Of a stretch of DNA of 64,000 bases, positions 12,570 to 23,488 are shown in pieces. The stretch spans positions 620,001 to 684,000 of the forward strand of contig NC_088300.1 of NCBI RefSeq assembly GCF_032854445.1, in the 5' to 3' direction. The stretch is from Liolophura sinensis. Taxonomy: Eukaryota; Mollusca; Polyplacophora; Chitonida; Chitonidae. The notes beneath the pieces were generated by a model. That model did not search any database. It had not been told where the DNA came from and saw only the letters and a list, made by a program, of their open reading frames with translations. Numbering within the stretch: position 1 is the stretch's first letter; the number at the start of each line of letters is the position of its first letter. The position numbers and the translations under genes were made by a program.

Positions 12570-13965
12570 TTAGCAAATATCTACACGTGGTTGGTTTAAC
12601 ACATGTCTACATGTGGTTGGATTTAATAAGAACATATATGTTATTTATTTATTTATTTGATTGGTGTTTTACGCCGTACTCAAGAATATTTCACTTATAC
12701 GACGGCGGCCAGCATTATGGTGGGAGGAAACCGGGCAGAGCCTGGGGGAAACCCACGACCATCCGCAGGTTGCTGACAGACCTTCCCACTTACGGCCGGA
12801 GAGGAAGCCAGCATGAGCTGGACGAACATATATGTGGTTGGCTTAACAAACATCTACACGTAGGTGGTTTAACAATCGTCAACATGTGGTTGGTTTATCA
12901 AGCGACTACACGTGGATGGTTTAACAAACGCCTCCACATGGATGGTTTACCAAGCGTCTCCACGCGGGCGGTTTAACAAGCGTCTGATCGTGGTTGGTTT
13001 AACAACGTTTACACGTCGATGGTTTAACAAGCGTTTGACGTGGTTGGTTTAACAAGCGTCTACACGTGGATGGTTTAACAAACGCCTACATGTGGAAAAT
13101 TCAACAAACGTCTACACGTGGATGGGTTAATCGTCAACATGTGGTTGGTTTAACACATGTCTACACGTGGTTGGATTAACAAGCGTCTACACGTAGCTGG
13201 TTTAACAAGCGTCTACACGTACATGGTTTAACAAATCTTCAAACGCAGGTGTTTTAACAAGCGTCTGCACGTGGGTGGTTTAACAAACGTCTACATGTGG
13301 ATAGTTTAACAAACGTCTACACATGGATGGTTTAATAAGTGTCTGAACGTGAATGGTTTAACAGACGTCTACACCTGGATGGTTTAACATGCGTCTACAC
13401 CTGGATGGTTGAATAAGCGTTTGCACGTGGATGGTTTAACAAACGTCTACACATGGTTGGTTTAACAAACGTCTGCACGTTGATGGTTTAACAAACGCCT
13501 ACAAGTGGATGGCTTAACAAACGCCTACAAGTACTGATGGAAAAACAAGCGTCTGTACGTGGACGGTTTAACAAACGTCTGCACGTGGATGGTTTAACAA
13601 ACGCCTACAAGTGGATGATTTAACAAACGTCTACAAGTGCGTGGTTTAACAAACGTCTGCACCTGGATGGTTTAACAAACGTTTGCACCTGGATGGTTGA
13701 ATAAGCGTTTGCACGTGGATGGTTTAACAAACGTCTACACATGGATGGTTTAATAAGCGTTTGCACGTGGATGGTTTAACAAACCCCTACAAGTGCCTGG
13801 TTTAACAAACGTCTACACGTGGATGGTTTAACAAGCGTCTACACCTGAATGGTTTAACAAGCGTTTGCATGTGGATGGTTTAACAAATGTCTACACGTGG
13901 ATAGTTTAACAAACGTCTACGCGTGGAAAGTTTACCAAATTTCTTCCACTGGGTTAACAAGCGCC
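12570..13965. repeat. 26-bp minisatellite (about 45 copies) interrupted by a SINE
   Basis: Unit gtggatggtttaacaaacgt plus ctacac. Array copies lie on both sides of the SINE at 12641-12825, showing that the SINE landed in an existing array or the array expanded around it. Copies are variable. Confidence 0.95.
12641..12825 (-). mobile_element. tRNA-head SINE copy (family with gattggtgttttacgccgta core)
   Basis: Starts with (ttta)n on the plus strand, which is the AAAT-type 3' tail on the minus strand, then gattggtgttttacgccgta, ctcaagaatatttcacttat and ggcggccagcattatggtgg. The same core occurs at 14155, 16229, 25803, 50809, 54585, 55685, 62378 and 63255. Repeats with this core are, to my knowledge, common in mollusc genomes. 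This copy lacks the outer tRNA-like head. Confidence 0.85.
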
Positions 13966-14154
13966 TGCGTGTTTATGCGCTTTTTGTGTACGCGTAAGTT
14001 CACCTCCTTGTCAGGTCTTTAAGATATAAAAAATTTTAAATTCATTTCATTACAGCTACATTGTAATATTTATAACATGTAGTGTCTTTGCCTCTGACAA
14101 GATCAATGTTGACGCATGTGTGTACAAACAACCATCATCGCTATAGGGTCGGCG

Positions 14155-14187
14155 TCTTGAGTACGGCGTAAAACACCCATCAAATTT
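14155..14187 (+). mobile_element. SINE fragment
   Basis: A 33-nt remnant, tcttgagtacggcgtaaaac plus acccatcaaat, the reverse complement of the SINE core at 12641-12825. Confidence 0.7.
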
Positions 14188-14444
14188 GATACATATAGGG
14201 TCAAGGCTAACAGGCTGACAAATACCATACCTATGTTCGCCAAATATGTGACAACTTTCCAACAAGGAACACCGCTATAAATATGTATACGTCTTGTCTA
14301 CAGTTGACTGGGTACGTATCTGGCACGTCATGAAATAGATCCTCCTAAGCACGGATAAGGCATGTATGACAAGAGCATTGTACAGGTGACAGAGGCTTGC
14401 CGGCCTGTGACTATGTAAACCCTTGACAGTGCATTACAAATTGC

Positions 14445-14580
14445 TAACTCAGGTTACACACCACTTCGACAAGCGAAAGTTCCTAGTTCAAATCCGGGTA
14501 AGTTTAGTTACACTTAAGAGATCATGCACGATATGGCCGAAGTCTTGCCAATGCGGTGTTAAGCCATTCATTCATTCAAA
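14445..14580 (+). mobile_element. Probable tRNA-derived SINE of a second type (degraded)
   Basis: Has a pol III B-box-like tagttcaaatcc at about 14488-14499, then a body ending ggtgttaagccattcattca, the ttcattcattca tail seen in mollusc SINEs. No full tRNA cloverleaf can be drawn, so this is not a tRNA gene. Confidence 0.55.
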
Positions 14581-16228
14581 CCTTGACTCCCTCGATATCA
14601 CCACAGCGGTACTGCACGTGACTGGAAGGGTGTTATGTCTGATCTGTGTGACATGGCATAACATTGTGGCACTACAGTCATCCACCAGTTACAATGAGAC
14701 ACCATTCTGATATAGCCGAAATAATGGTGAAAAAGATTTTAAACACGAAGAAACCAACTATGTAGACTTTTGAGAATGGACAAATCCTTCAGCACAACGC
14801 GACCAAAAAGAAAAAGAAACAAAACACAAAAAAAGATAAGCACGAATTTTCATCACACGTATTTACATTAAATCGGTTATCTGGGAATTTCGGCAGGTAT
14901 AACTTCCATGTAAATCATCAGTGTTCTTCTTACAAGCACCCTAGCTTTAGACAGTACGTATAAACCAAGGTGCAATTGTTAATCTATTGTCTCAGGTTTA
15001 ATATGCGCGTATCCAGGGAGCCAAAACCTTCCTCGCATGCAACATCTGACCACGCGGCATTTGAACACAGAGTGAATAATCGAGGTATTTCGCTAAGCCA
15101 CGTATCAGAACACGGCATTGAATTATAAGTATAATAAGTAAAAGAATGTCATTCTCACATTCACTCCAGTAGAGGTACATATCGTGGTACCTGATCTAGT
15201 TCAAGACCATGGATTGTTAGACTACAGCTTATTGCCTGGCGGTTTACAGGCCTGTTCTGTACAGCAAGCTATGTTCTAGATTACAGACCATTCAGTCGTA
15301 TAGTTTGGTAACAGAAATAATTGTAAATTAAAAAACTGTGTAAATTCCTGAGTAACTTTTATATTTCATTGGATTTAAAAGGTTGGCCTATATGTAATAT
15401 GCAAATAATTAGAACTATGTAAGCCCACTTTAAATGGTCACAGTTCATTTTCTTGTGGCGTTCGTTCATTTGATGTTCCGAGGGACATGTCGCTGGCATT
15501 ATTGCGGTGGGTTCGATATGTACATGAATGCACGTGCTGGCGTCTATAATGGTGGATGATACAGCTTATTCATAATAAACGGCTTTACTATGAACTATTT
15601 ACTTCACAATGAGACATTATAACGAGCTGTCCAACGATGGCTTGTTTCCAACAGAGTCACGTGTGGGAATTTACCGTATTGATCGTCAAGATTCCTAGCT
15701 GTGGGGCACACTCATCGAAGGGAATACCGAATACTGGAATCGAACTCACCAGCTGTTGCTAATTAGGCATCCAATGGCGCATAAATATGCCACAATTGCC
15801 ATGGTGCTAATTTGAAGGTACACCTTAACGCTTCCAGCAGAAAAGAACAATCAGCACAATGCGGTTTATCGAACTACATTCAACTCGCTGGTTTCTGACA
15901 TAAAAGCTAACCACTGACTCGTCACTGCTCTATTTTAGCCTCACCTGACAATAGACATGGTAACCTCATAATCAGATCAAGGTCAAACACATCCCCTGCA
16001 TTGCAGGGGGAGGGGGATAACTGACATCGGCCAGAAATCGCAAAAGTACGATTTTTGCTTAAATAAAAACAGGCAATGAAATACAGTCTCATATATTCAT
16101 CAGGACTTCACGCCAGTGCAACAATGCTCTTGTGCTTGGGTGCTCACTTAATATATGCCAGTGAGAAGATCACATCGTCGTTTTGGACACATGACCCCTT
16201 ATGGGTGTGGCATTCCTGTTCAGTGGGT
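14581..16228. other. Intergenic stretch without recognised features
   Basis: No exon-like reading frame, RNA gene or tandem array was recognised on either strand. Confidence 0.5.
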
Positions 16229-16425
16229 TATTTATTGGTTTATTTGACTGGTGTTTTACGCCGTACACGAGAATATTTCACTTATACGACGGAGGCCAGC
16301 ATTATGGTGGGAAGAAATCGGACAGGGGGAAACCCACGAACATCCGCAGGTGGTCGCAGACTTCTCACGTACTGCCGGAAAGCAGCCAGCATGAATTGCA
16401 CTTGAACTCAGAACGACCGCATTGG
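16229..16425 (-). mobile_element. tRNA-head SINE copy
   Basis: Same core as 12641-12825 (ggtgttttacgccgtacacg, gccagcattatggtgggaag). It extends into the head region (gaactcagaacgaccgcatt), which on the minus strand resembles a degenerate B box. Confidence 0.85.
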
Positions 16426-16593
16426 TGAGCGGGTGAACAGAAGAAACGAAGTCCTTGCTTGTGGTATATCCAGGAGAACGACCTCCTGACTAGTGAAGTG
16501 TACGAAGAACGAAAATCCAGTTGACTAATATAACATCATACTTAAGAAATAATGGCTTCATTCACTGCGTATCCACTGTCATAACTGCAGTAG

Positions 16594-16657
16594 AAAAGGA
16601 AGTGCCCACTGTTTTAGGACTCGGCAATCAAGTCCTTAAACAATGTCACTTCCTTTT
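16594..16657. ncRNA. 64-nt hairpin, candidate miRNA-like precursor or MITE remnant
   Basis: AAAAGGAAGTG (16594) pairs perfectly with CACTTCCTTTT (16647-16657). Inside, GTTTTAGGACT pairs with AGTCCTTAAAC with one mismatch, leaving a 9-nt loop CGGCAATCA and one small internal loop. A partial second copy of the inner stem-loop follows at 16660-16715. The shape fits a miRNA precursor, but it could equally be a small inverted-repeat transposon remnant. Confidence 0.35.
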
Positions 16658-16659
16658 GT

Positions 16660-16715
16660 ACACTGTTTTAGGACTCGGCAATCAAGTCCTTAAACAACAG
16701 ACACTTCCTTTTGTA
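16660..16715. repeat. Second copy of the hairpin core
   Basis: Repeats cactgttttaggactcggca and atcaagtccttaaaca, then cacttccttttgta, about 55 bp downstream of the first copy. It reuses the right arm of the first hairpin. Confidence 0.8.
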
Positions 16716-17195
16716 CCGCAGTCATCACATCGGATACGCAGAAAATGAAGCTATTATTTCTATTCTACCCTTTCACATGTATTCTTCACAACATCTTTAC
16801 GTCAGTGAACACACTTGGGCGTGTACCCAGAATATTCTGATTAAATTCTCAATATTACCCTTTTTAAAATTATTTTCAGAAGATAATACAAGACGTGTTC
16901 ATATGGACCAGTACGTCATTCGGAAATTCAAGCACAAACTTGACAGTTAAGTTTCACTGCGAGGGTGTTACCATTGTTTCTTTTGTTTAATTAAGCTCTA
17001 TTTGTATACAGATATACTAAACTACCTAACTGTATGCATGTTATATATATACATATATATGGTCTTTGTGACTATTAACTGTACCAATTTTAAAAGTCTC
17101 AAAAGAGACGAAATACGTCAATGGTTTAAACACAGGTATTATGTTATATTAGTCAACCGAGTTTTCGTTCATGGTACACTTCACTAGCAAGTCAT

Positions 17196-17198
17196 TCT

Positions 17199-17279
<81 letters not shown>

Positions 17280-17294
17280 ATATATATATATATG
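17196..17294. repeat. (AT)n-(AC)n-(AT)n microsatellite
   Basis: About 20 AT dinucleotide units, then about 20 AC units, then a short AT run, flanked by unique AT-rich DNA. Confidence 0.98.
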
Positions 17295-17299
17295 TTCCT

Positions 17300-19115
17300 T
17301 CTTTAATATGTACCATTGCTCCAGTCTTGTGACTGTCGCACATTTAATCGGTAAACTTTGTTTTAGTCTTTGTCCCACGTTTAATCTGTCGTATATTTAA
17401 TCTGTAAAAATGTCTCAGTTTTGTTCTACATTTTATCTGTCACATATTTATTCTGTAACAATGTTGCAGCCTTGTGTCTTTCCCATGCTTACTTTGTAAC
17501 AACGTTACAGCCTTGTGGCTGTCGCATGTTGACTCTGTAACAATGTCCCAGTCCAAGTTTTCAGACATTTTCCTGTTCCATCTTCAATCTTTTATTGAAA
17601 TTCCTGCCTTCACCACTGTGTGGTACACACAAAATCTTGATTGTGAGTGTAATCAGAATTAATCTTGTATCAGTAATTGAACTGATACAGGAATGAAAAT
17701 TCAACTTCCTGGAACGGACCTCACTTTGAGTTGTGTCAATCACAAATTATAGCGCTACGCACACTTATTCGTATATCATCACTTCTGGAGTTGGGTGGAA
17801 CTACACGTAACTACATGTACTAGCTAGTTGCATGTTTGCTTTTGGGAGCCGTATTTAATGCTGACTGGTCAAATGAGACTTCGTGGCTCACTCCACCAGA
17901 TAAAACGCTTCAGTAATTTCTTTCTTAATAAACATGGTCAACAGGTGGTTGATTCCATGAGTGGAGCCACAGTTTGACCTGCATGTGGTCAAACAACTTC
18001 CGGATAAATACAACCTGGGAACCAAGCACCTTTCTGGTGTCACCAGGTATATTTGAATGTGCACTTCAAATAACCCAACTCTCTAATATGGCCCAAGGTG
18101 ACAGACACAAATACACATAGACCTATGTGTCACAAATTCATGAAAAGATCTGTATTTCTAAGACATACTTACAACATTCAGCAAGTACATTATATTCATT
18201 GTGACATAATTCAAAGAATTCAGTGTACAAAGCTATGTCCAAATCCAGATCTGGGGCATTCACATGCTTCTTAATCCTTGAGTAAGCTGTTCACCACCTG
18301 GTAAATGCAAATCACAACTTTGTCTGCATACAATGCACTAGACAGTCCAATTAAATCCAGCGGTCAACTGCAGCAGTGTCTGAGAACTGGTTCTAGAATT
18401 GTATCTGAATTGTGATCATGCCATGTACCTGTACGTCACAACAATACAGTCATTTGCAAGCTTAGCAGTTTAAGAACTGATTGATTATGAGGATGACAAA
18501 TCTACAGAAATTCAGAAAGGTGAGAGATTTGATAAAAACTTACAGGTTATCTGTATATCACATGTGGCCGTCAGAAAATTCCTCCGTCACTATATCTGAT
18601 AATGCAGCACTCCAAGATTGCGACACAAACAGATTATGGGTATGCACAATCACAGGTAACAGGAAAATACATTATTCTCAGGGTCCTGTTATCAGGAACG
18701 AGATCATGCCGCACTGGTACTTCCATACTGGCAGATTATCTTCATACCTGCATGTGCTAAATCAAGCTGTAAGGATATAAATATAATAGTATTATCATCA
18801 TTTGGGATTGCGCTTAATCCGTGTATAAACATAACCGACAAAAATGATAAAAAAAAATTCACTTTCTCAATGACATAAAACCTTAGAATAAAATACTGCA
18901 TATGCTGTGTGATTATAATTTCAGCCCTGTTGTCAATGCCTATGATGATCACCTCCACGAGCACAAATCTATAACGTCCAAAGTCACTGTTGTTTAGTGT
19001 TACTGGGCAGGATTCTGATACAGACCAAAACCTCGCACAATTCTTGTACAAAAGACAACTGCCCAACTCTTGGCACACATCATTTAGGGGCTTATTCAGG
19101 GGTTCATTCAGGGGC
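17300..19115. other. Intergenic stretch downstream of the DMAC1-like gene
   Basis: A weak repeat near 17340-17560 (ttgtaacaatgt / gtctgtcgcat-like units). Otherwise unique sequence; no gene recognised. The 3' UTR of the DMAC1-like gene is expected at the right end. Confidence 0.5.
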
Positions 19116-20490
19116 TCACTTAACGGAATTACTGGAGTGATATAAGCTGCTGAGTTTGCCCTTCAATGTCTGATACTCCTTCTTCAGTAAACTAGCCAGA
19201 TCTTTCTTCTCCCCTTCCTCCACTTCCTGGTATAAGCCCATTTTGAAGGCTATGCTCACAGACATCACCACTAACGCTGTGCAAAGAAAAAACAGATTAT
19301 AACATGTAGCTACATAGCCACAAACTCAATTTGTGATATTATTTTGGAATGCAATGTTTTACTCAGGTGACATCAACCAATCCAATAAGTGCAGAACTTT
19401 ATTGGCTCAAAAATTTATCATAAATTTCCCAGCAAAAGTGTTTGAGGCATTTCTAGTAGTAAAAGACATTACACACACAAAATGCTAGCACAGACTGCTA
19501 TGGATTACAATTTCTGTTCCATGACTCCACATTAGCCACAGTAGTCCACCATCATTCGGGAGATGACCATACCATTAGCTTACAGCAAGTTACCCGTTTT
19601 GTGATGCAAGAATACAAGTACTTCACTTATTCAACTGAGTCAAAGATTCCAGGTGGATCCAATGGAAAATGGCAAAAAATGAATACATCAGATGCCTCGT
19701 AGCCCCCCTTAAGACACTTAGAAATAAATAAAGTTATGTATATAGGTATGTATGCTTGCGCTTTATGGCCAAAGACACCAGACATGACACACCACCCAGT
19801 CACATTTTAATGGCACTGGGCCAACCAGTCCTGTGTTTATGCTCTAACCTTCAAGAAAGGCAGCAACAAATACCATTTTTGAAGTCTTTAGTTTGACCCT
19901 AGGTCTAGCAACTTTGAGGCAGACACTTTAATCATTAGGCCCCAGAAACGGTCACATAAATGTATTACGAGTTATCATCTGCAGAGGTATGTAGGAAGAC
20001 AACACTAGTCTGTGCTTCTTGCCTTCTCCTTTAAACGCATTGCCAAACTGCTGATCAAATCAGGTGTGCATAACTCACATGTTGATAGAGACAGACAACA
20101 TCCTCTGTAGCAAAACCTGTTGAATCCTGTGTACATATTTCTATTCTTCCAACCCTCGTATAACACATAGCCTGCAGCTCCCGCACCCACTGAAGAACCA
20201 ATTACTCTGCATGTAACACAGTCCGCTTTATTCTTCACAATGCTGGTCACAGTTTCTGACACACTATCCACAGGTCTTGTTAGGGACAGTTGCTTGGTCT
20301 GAGCAATGTGGTCATCTTCGCCAGAGCCAGGAGATGTCAGCGTCTTACCGGGGGAGCTACTCAGGGGTTTAATGTCTTCTTTCTGCATCACTGGCCTCTG
20401 CAACTCTGACAAATCTCCCGTTTCGGATGGCATTATCTGAAGGACACTTTCTCTTTCTTTGAGGCCCAACCAAATCTGTAAACGCTCCAT
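19116..20490 (-). CDS. Small membrane protein, DMAC1/TMEM261-like (candidate mitochondrial complex I assembly factor)
   Basis: Two exons: 20079-20490 and 19116-19276, joined by a strong donor (GTGAGT, 20073-20078) and a TTTGCACAG acceptor. The phase (1 + 2) matches and gives 190 residues. The ATG at 20490 is the first in-frame Met, two codons after an in-frame stop; an AG acceptor just upstream suggests a non-coding first exon. The N-terminal 80 residues are polar and probably disordered. Next comes CVTCRVIGSS followed by a Gly/Ala-rich hydrophobic helix ending GYVLYEG, then a second hydrophobic segment (LVVMSVSIAF) starting exon 2, and a charged C-terminal helix rich in Glu and Lys. The C-x2-C-R plus GA-GYV pattern and paired membrane segments resemble DMAC1 (DUF4536), which in vertebrates helps assemble the distal membrane arm of complex I. 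Vertebrate DMAC1 is only about 112 residues, so the extended N-terminus is unusual. The gene structure is well supported; the family assignment is tentative. Confidence 0.6.
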
Positions 20491-21107
20491 TTGTTATCAA
20501 TGAGTACTTCTCACTTTCTAATTCTAGGTAATCATCTGAAAATGAAAAGTTATAAATCATGGCTTAAATCACAAAGCAGCAAAGCCCAACTCAACGGGAC
20601 TGTGAATTGTGAATGCCAATCACCATCCAGCATACACAGGTAGTTTAAACAAAAATGATTAGTTAATGAGAAAAAAATAAATGAAGGAATTGAAAGAAAA
20701 CAAAAATGAACCATTTCAGCAGCATGCCAACAATTGGCAAAACATGAATGAATTGGTACAACAGGCAATAGTGTCTTACAGTGTGCTAATGCAAACGTTT
20801 ACAATACTTCATGATACCGTGTAAGCCGTCAATATCGGAAAATGAGCACTCCGTAATGCTTTGAAACTTTAAAAACCTTGTCATTTCTTCAGTCTGCGTT
20901 AGTGCCAAGTAATTAAAAATCCTTGCGTTGCACTATCAAACATGAGTCAACATTTCCCTTGAGGTAAGAGAAGGAGACGCTCTTGACAGACGTTGTCAGC
21001 TGAGGAAACCAAGATCGTTACGCGTAACCTTGCTCCAGTCTGCACATAGATGACACAATCCAAGGGAAGCTACTTTTGTATTCATGTTTTGACGTGACCT
21101 GTGCTGC

Positions 21108-21910
21108 ACGAAATATTCTTAGCTCCCTGTACATACTAAATGTGTACCAATATTACTTGATTTTAATGCTTTTAGCCTGCACGGCTGAGGCTCGATTGTT
21201 AAATACGGAGACGGCGTAGCGGAAGCCAGGCGAAGTCACGTGACCACTGTACTCGGGCGGAAAGGGGAGATCACCACCACACTGCACAGTTCAAGTACTT
21301 TGGTGCACCAGTGTTATCAATGGAATTTCTTAGCTTTGGCTAATGGTGTTGAATTAAGTTATGAAATCCCTTACTTTTCTGGTAATTCCGAATGACTGTT
21401 CGTCATAATGTTTTTTTTAATCAACTAAATTCTTGGAATCATATTTATTTTTTTATTGGGAATATTTTTAGTTCTTTTTAAGGGGAGGGGATGAGGGTTG
21501 TATCTTTCACTAATTCACAAACTCTGGGGACAATACGCACAAAATACAGAACCATTTGTTCAAAAGATGCATAAGACTGAGCAGCAAATTAAATATGCAA
21601 AAATAAATTTAAAAAAAAAGTAACAAATAAATAAACCCCGAGAACACATAATTAGCAAAGAAATATGCTCTGAGAACAGACACATGTAAAGGCATTTTCC
21701 TGTCGTGATGATTGGTAAATAAAACAGAGGTATCATCTGTTTATTATATGAAATATATAAAGACTATTTACATGGGATGAAATGTACCTGCAACAACATT
21801 TGAACAAGGGGTGCCACGATTCACTTTCTGATTGAAGGACAATTTCTGATAAAATTATAAATATAGCTAAAAATTGATACAGTATTTCAACTCAGAAATT
21901 GTCATATGTA
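21108..21910 (+). repeat. Left arm of a long inverted repeat
   Basis: Its reverse complement matches 22340-23112. Anchors include ttagctccctgtacatacta (21119) against tagtatgtacagggagctaa (about 23085), and catgggatgaaatgtacctg (21771) against its complement near 22455-22475. Small substitutions and indels separate the arms. Confidence 0.93.
21235..21244. promoter_or_regulatory. Palindromic GTCACGTGAC E-box (candidate CLEAR/USF site)
   Basis: A perfect 10-bp palindrome about 740 bp upstream of the DMAC1-like start codon, near the outer end of the left inverted-repeat arm. The equivalent place in the right arm reads cagtgacagg and has lost the site. Function is inferred only from the motif. 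Confidence 0.3.
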
Positions 21911-22009
21911 TATATATTTGCATCAGCTTTATTAACATAAGTAAAAGGTTTATAAATGTGAATTAAATAGCATACAATTGTAAACAATGCCCATATTTTT
22001 CTGTCTGAT

Positions 22010-22262
22010 GAAGAGTGAGTGAGTGCTTGGGGTTTAACGTCGTACTTAACAATTTTTCAGTCATATGACGACGAAGGAATCCTTAGAGTGCATGTCATGT
22101 GCCTCCTTATGGCAGGACGGATTTCCACCGCTCTTTTATCTAGTGCTGCTTCACTGAGAAGCCTTACCAAAGGCAAATAAGCCGCACTGCCCGAGCCATT
22201 ATACTGATACGGGTCAACCAGTCGTTGCACTATCACCGCACCCCACACCATCCCACGCACCA
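22010..22262. mobile_element. SINE-like element in the spacer of the inverted repeat
   Basis: Begins gagtgagtgagtgcttgggg-like (gagtgagtgcttggggttta here), then acgtcgtacttaacaatttt, catatgacgacgaaggaatc and atactgatacgggtcaacca. I recognise this as a dispersed element type found in mollusc genomes. It is a different family from the gattggtgttttacgcc SINE. Confidence 0.75.
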
Positions 22263-22339
22263 GGAGTCTGGTGAAGACATCAGCCTACTGTATAACCTGT
22301 CTTCACATATACATGCACTTGTTGTTATAAGGGGTACCA

Positions 22340-23112
22340 TGTGACACTTTCTGAGTTGATATACTGTATCAACTTTAGCTACATTTATAATTTTATCAGA
22401 AACTGTCCTTCAGTCAGAAAGTGAATGGCACCCCTTGTTCAAATGTTGTTGTAGGTACATTTCATCCCATGTAAATAGTCTGTATGTATTTCATATAATA
22501 AATAGATGATACCTCTGTTTTGTTTACCTATCATCACGACAGCAAAATGCCTTTAAATGTGTTTGTTCTCAAAGCATGCATATTTCATTGCCAGTTGTGT
22601 GTTGTCTTGATGGGTTTATTTATTTGTTATTTTTTTTTTCTTATTTATTTTTGCATATTTAATTTGCTGCTCAGTCTTATGCATCTTTTGAACAAATGGT
22701 TCTCTATTTTGTGCGTATTGTCCCCAGAGTTTGTGAATTAGTGAAAGATACAACCCTCATCCCCTCCCCTTAAAAAGGAACTAAAAATATTCCCGATAAA
22801 AAAAATGAAAATAAAAAAAATCCCAAGAATTTAGTTGATAAAAAAAAAAAATTACGAACATAGTCACTCCGAATCACTCGAAAATACGGGATTTTACTAT
22901 TTAAAACTATCTGGCAGAGAAACAAAGCTGTGATGACACTTGTGCAGAGTACTTGAATTGTGCAATATGATGGTGATCTCCCCTTTCCGTCAGAGCCCAG
23001 TGACAGGCCGTCTCTGTTTAAAGCGATCGAATCTCAGCCGTGCAGGCTAAAAGCATTAAAATCAAGTAATACTGGTACACATTTAGTATGTACAGGGAGC
23101 TAAGAATATGAT
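22340..23112 (-). repeat. Right arm of a long inverted repeat
   Basis: Mirror copy of 21108-21910, including the T-rich block, the gtgaatggcaccccttgttc segment and the outer cagggagctaagaatat end. The arms are separated by about 430 bp that carry a SINE. No target-site duplication or transposase was seen. Confidence 0.93.
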
Positions 23113-23488
23113 CTTTGTGAATCGCGGTCGAGGCAGTAGTTTTCCTGTTATCGCCGCTTATATGCACCCGGGTACCTCGTCAGCCGGATGTTCCAGCCGG
23201 GTTTTAGGCTGAAACACGAAATGTTTCTGCTTTGATGCTCGTGTCCAAACCTTAATAGGCAATATAGCAGGGAGTAATGATAAAGTTAGGAGCATTCTGA
23301 ACCCATTCAACCTCCAGCAAGAACAGGTACCTTTAGTAATTGCATTATTTCTTTTCCAACATTGCGAAATAGAAGCTTCGTAATTGTAAAGTTATGTCCC
23401 CTGAATCTGTAGGATTTTTGAAATAAGTGTGAAGGTAACATATGGGTAACTTTGGTTTTACCTTGAAGTTATTTATGACTATGCACAG

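Noticed and set aside
14445-14515. Possible tRNA gene with a B box
   Set aside because: Only a B-box-like motif; no A box at the right spacing and no cloverleaf. Better explained as a degraded SINE.
20369-20560. Alternative 63-codon frame overlapping the DMAC1-like first exon
   Set aside because: Different frame from the exon that splices in phase to 19276; lacks the conserved CxxCR core and ends early.
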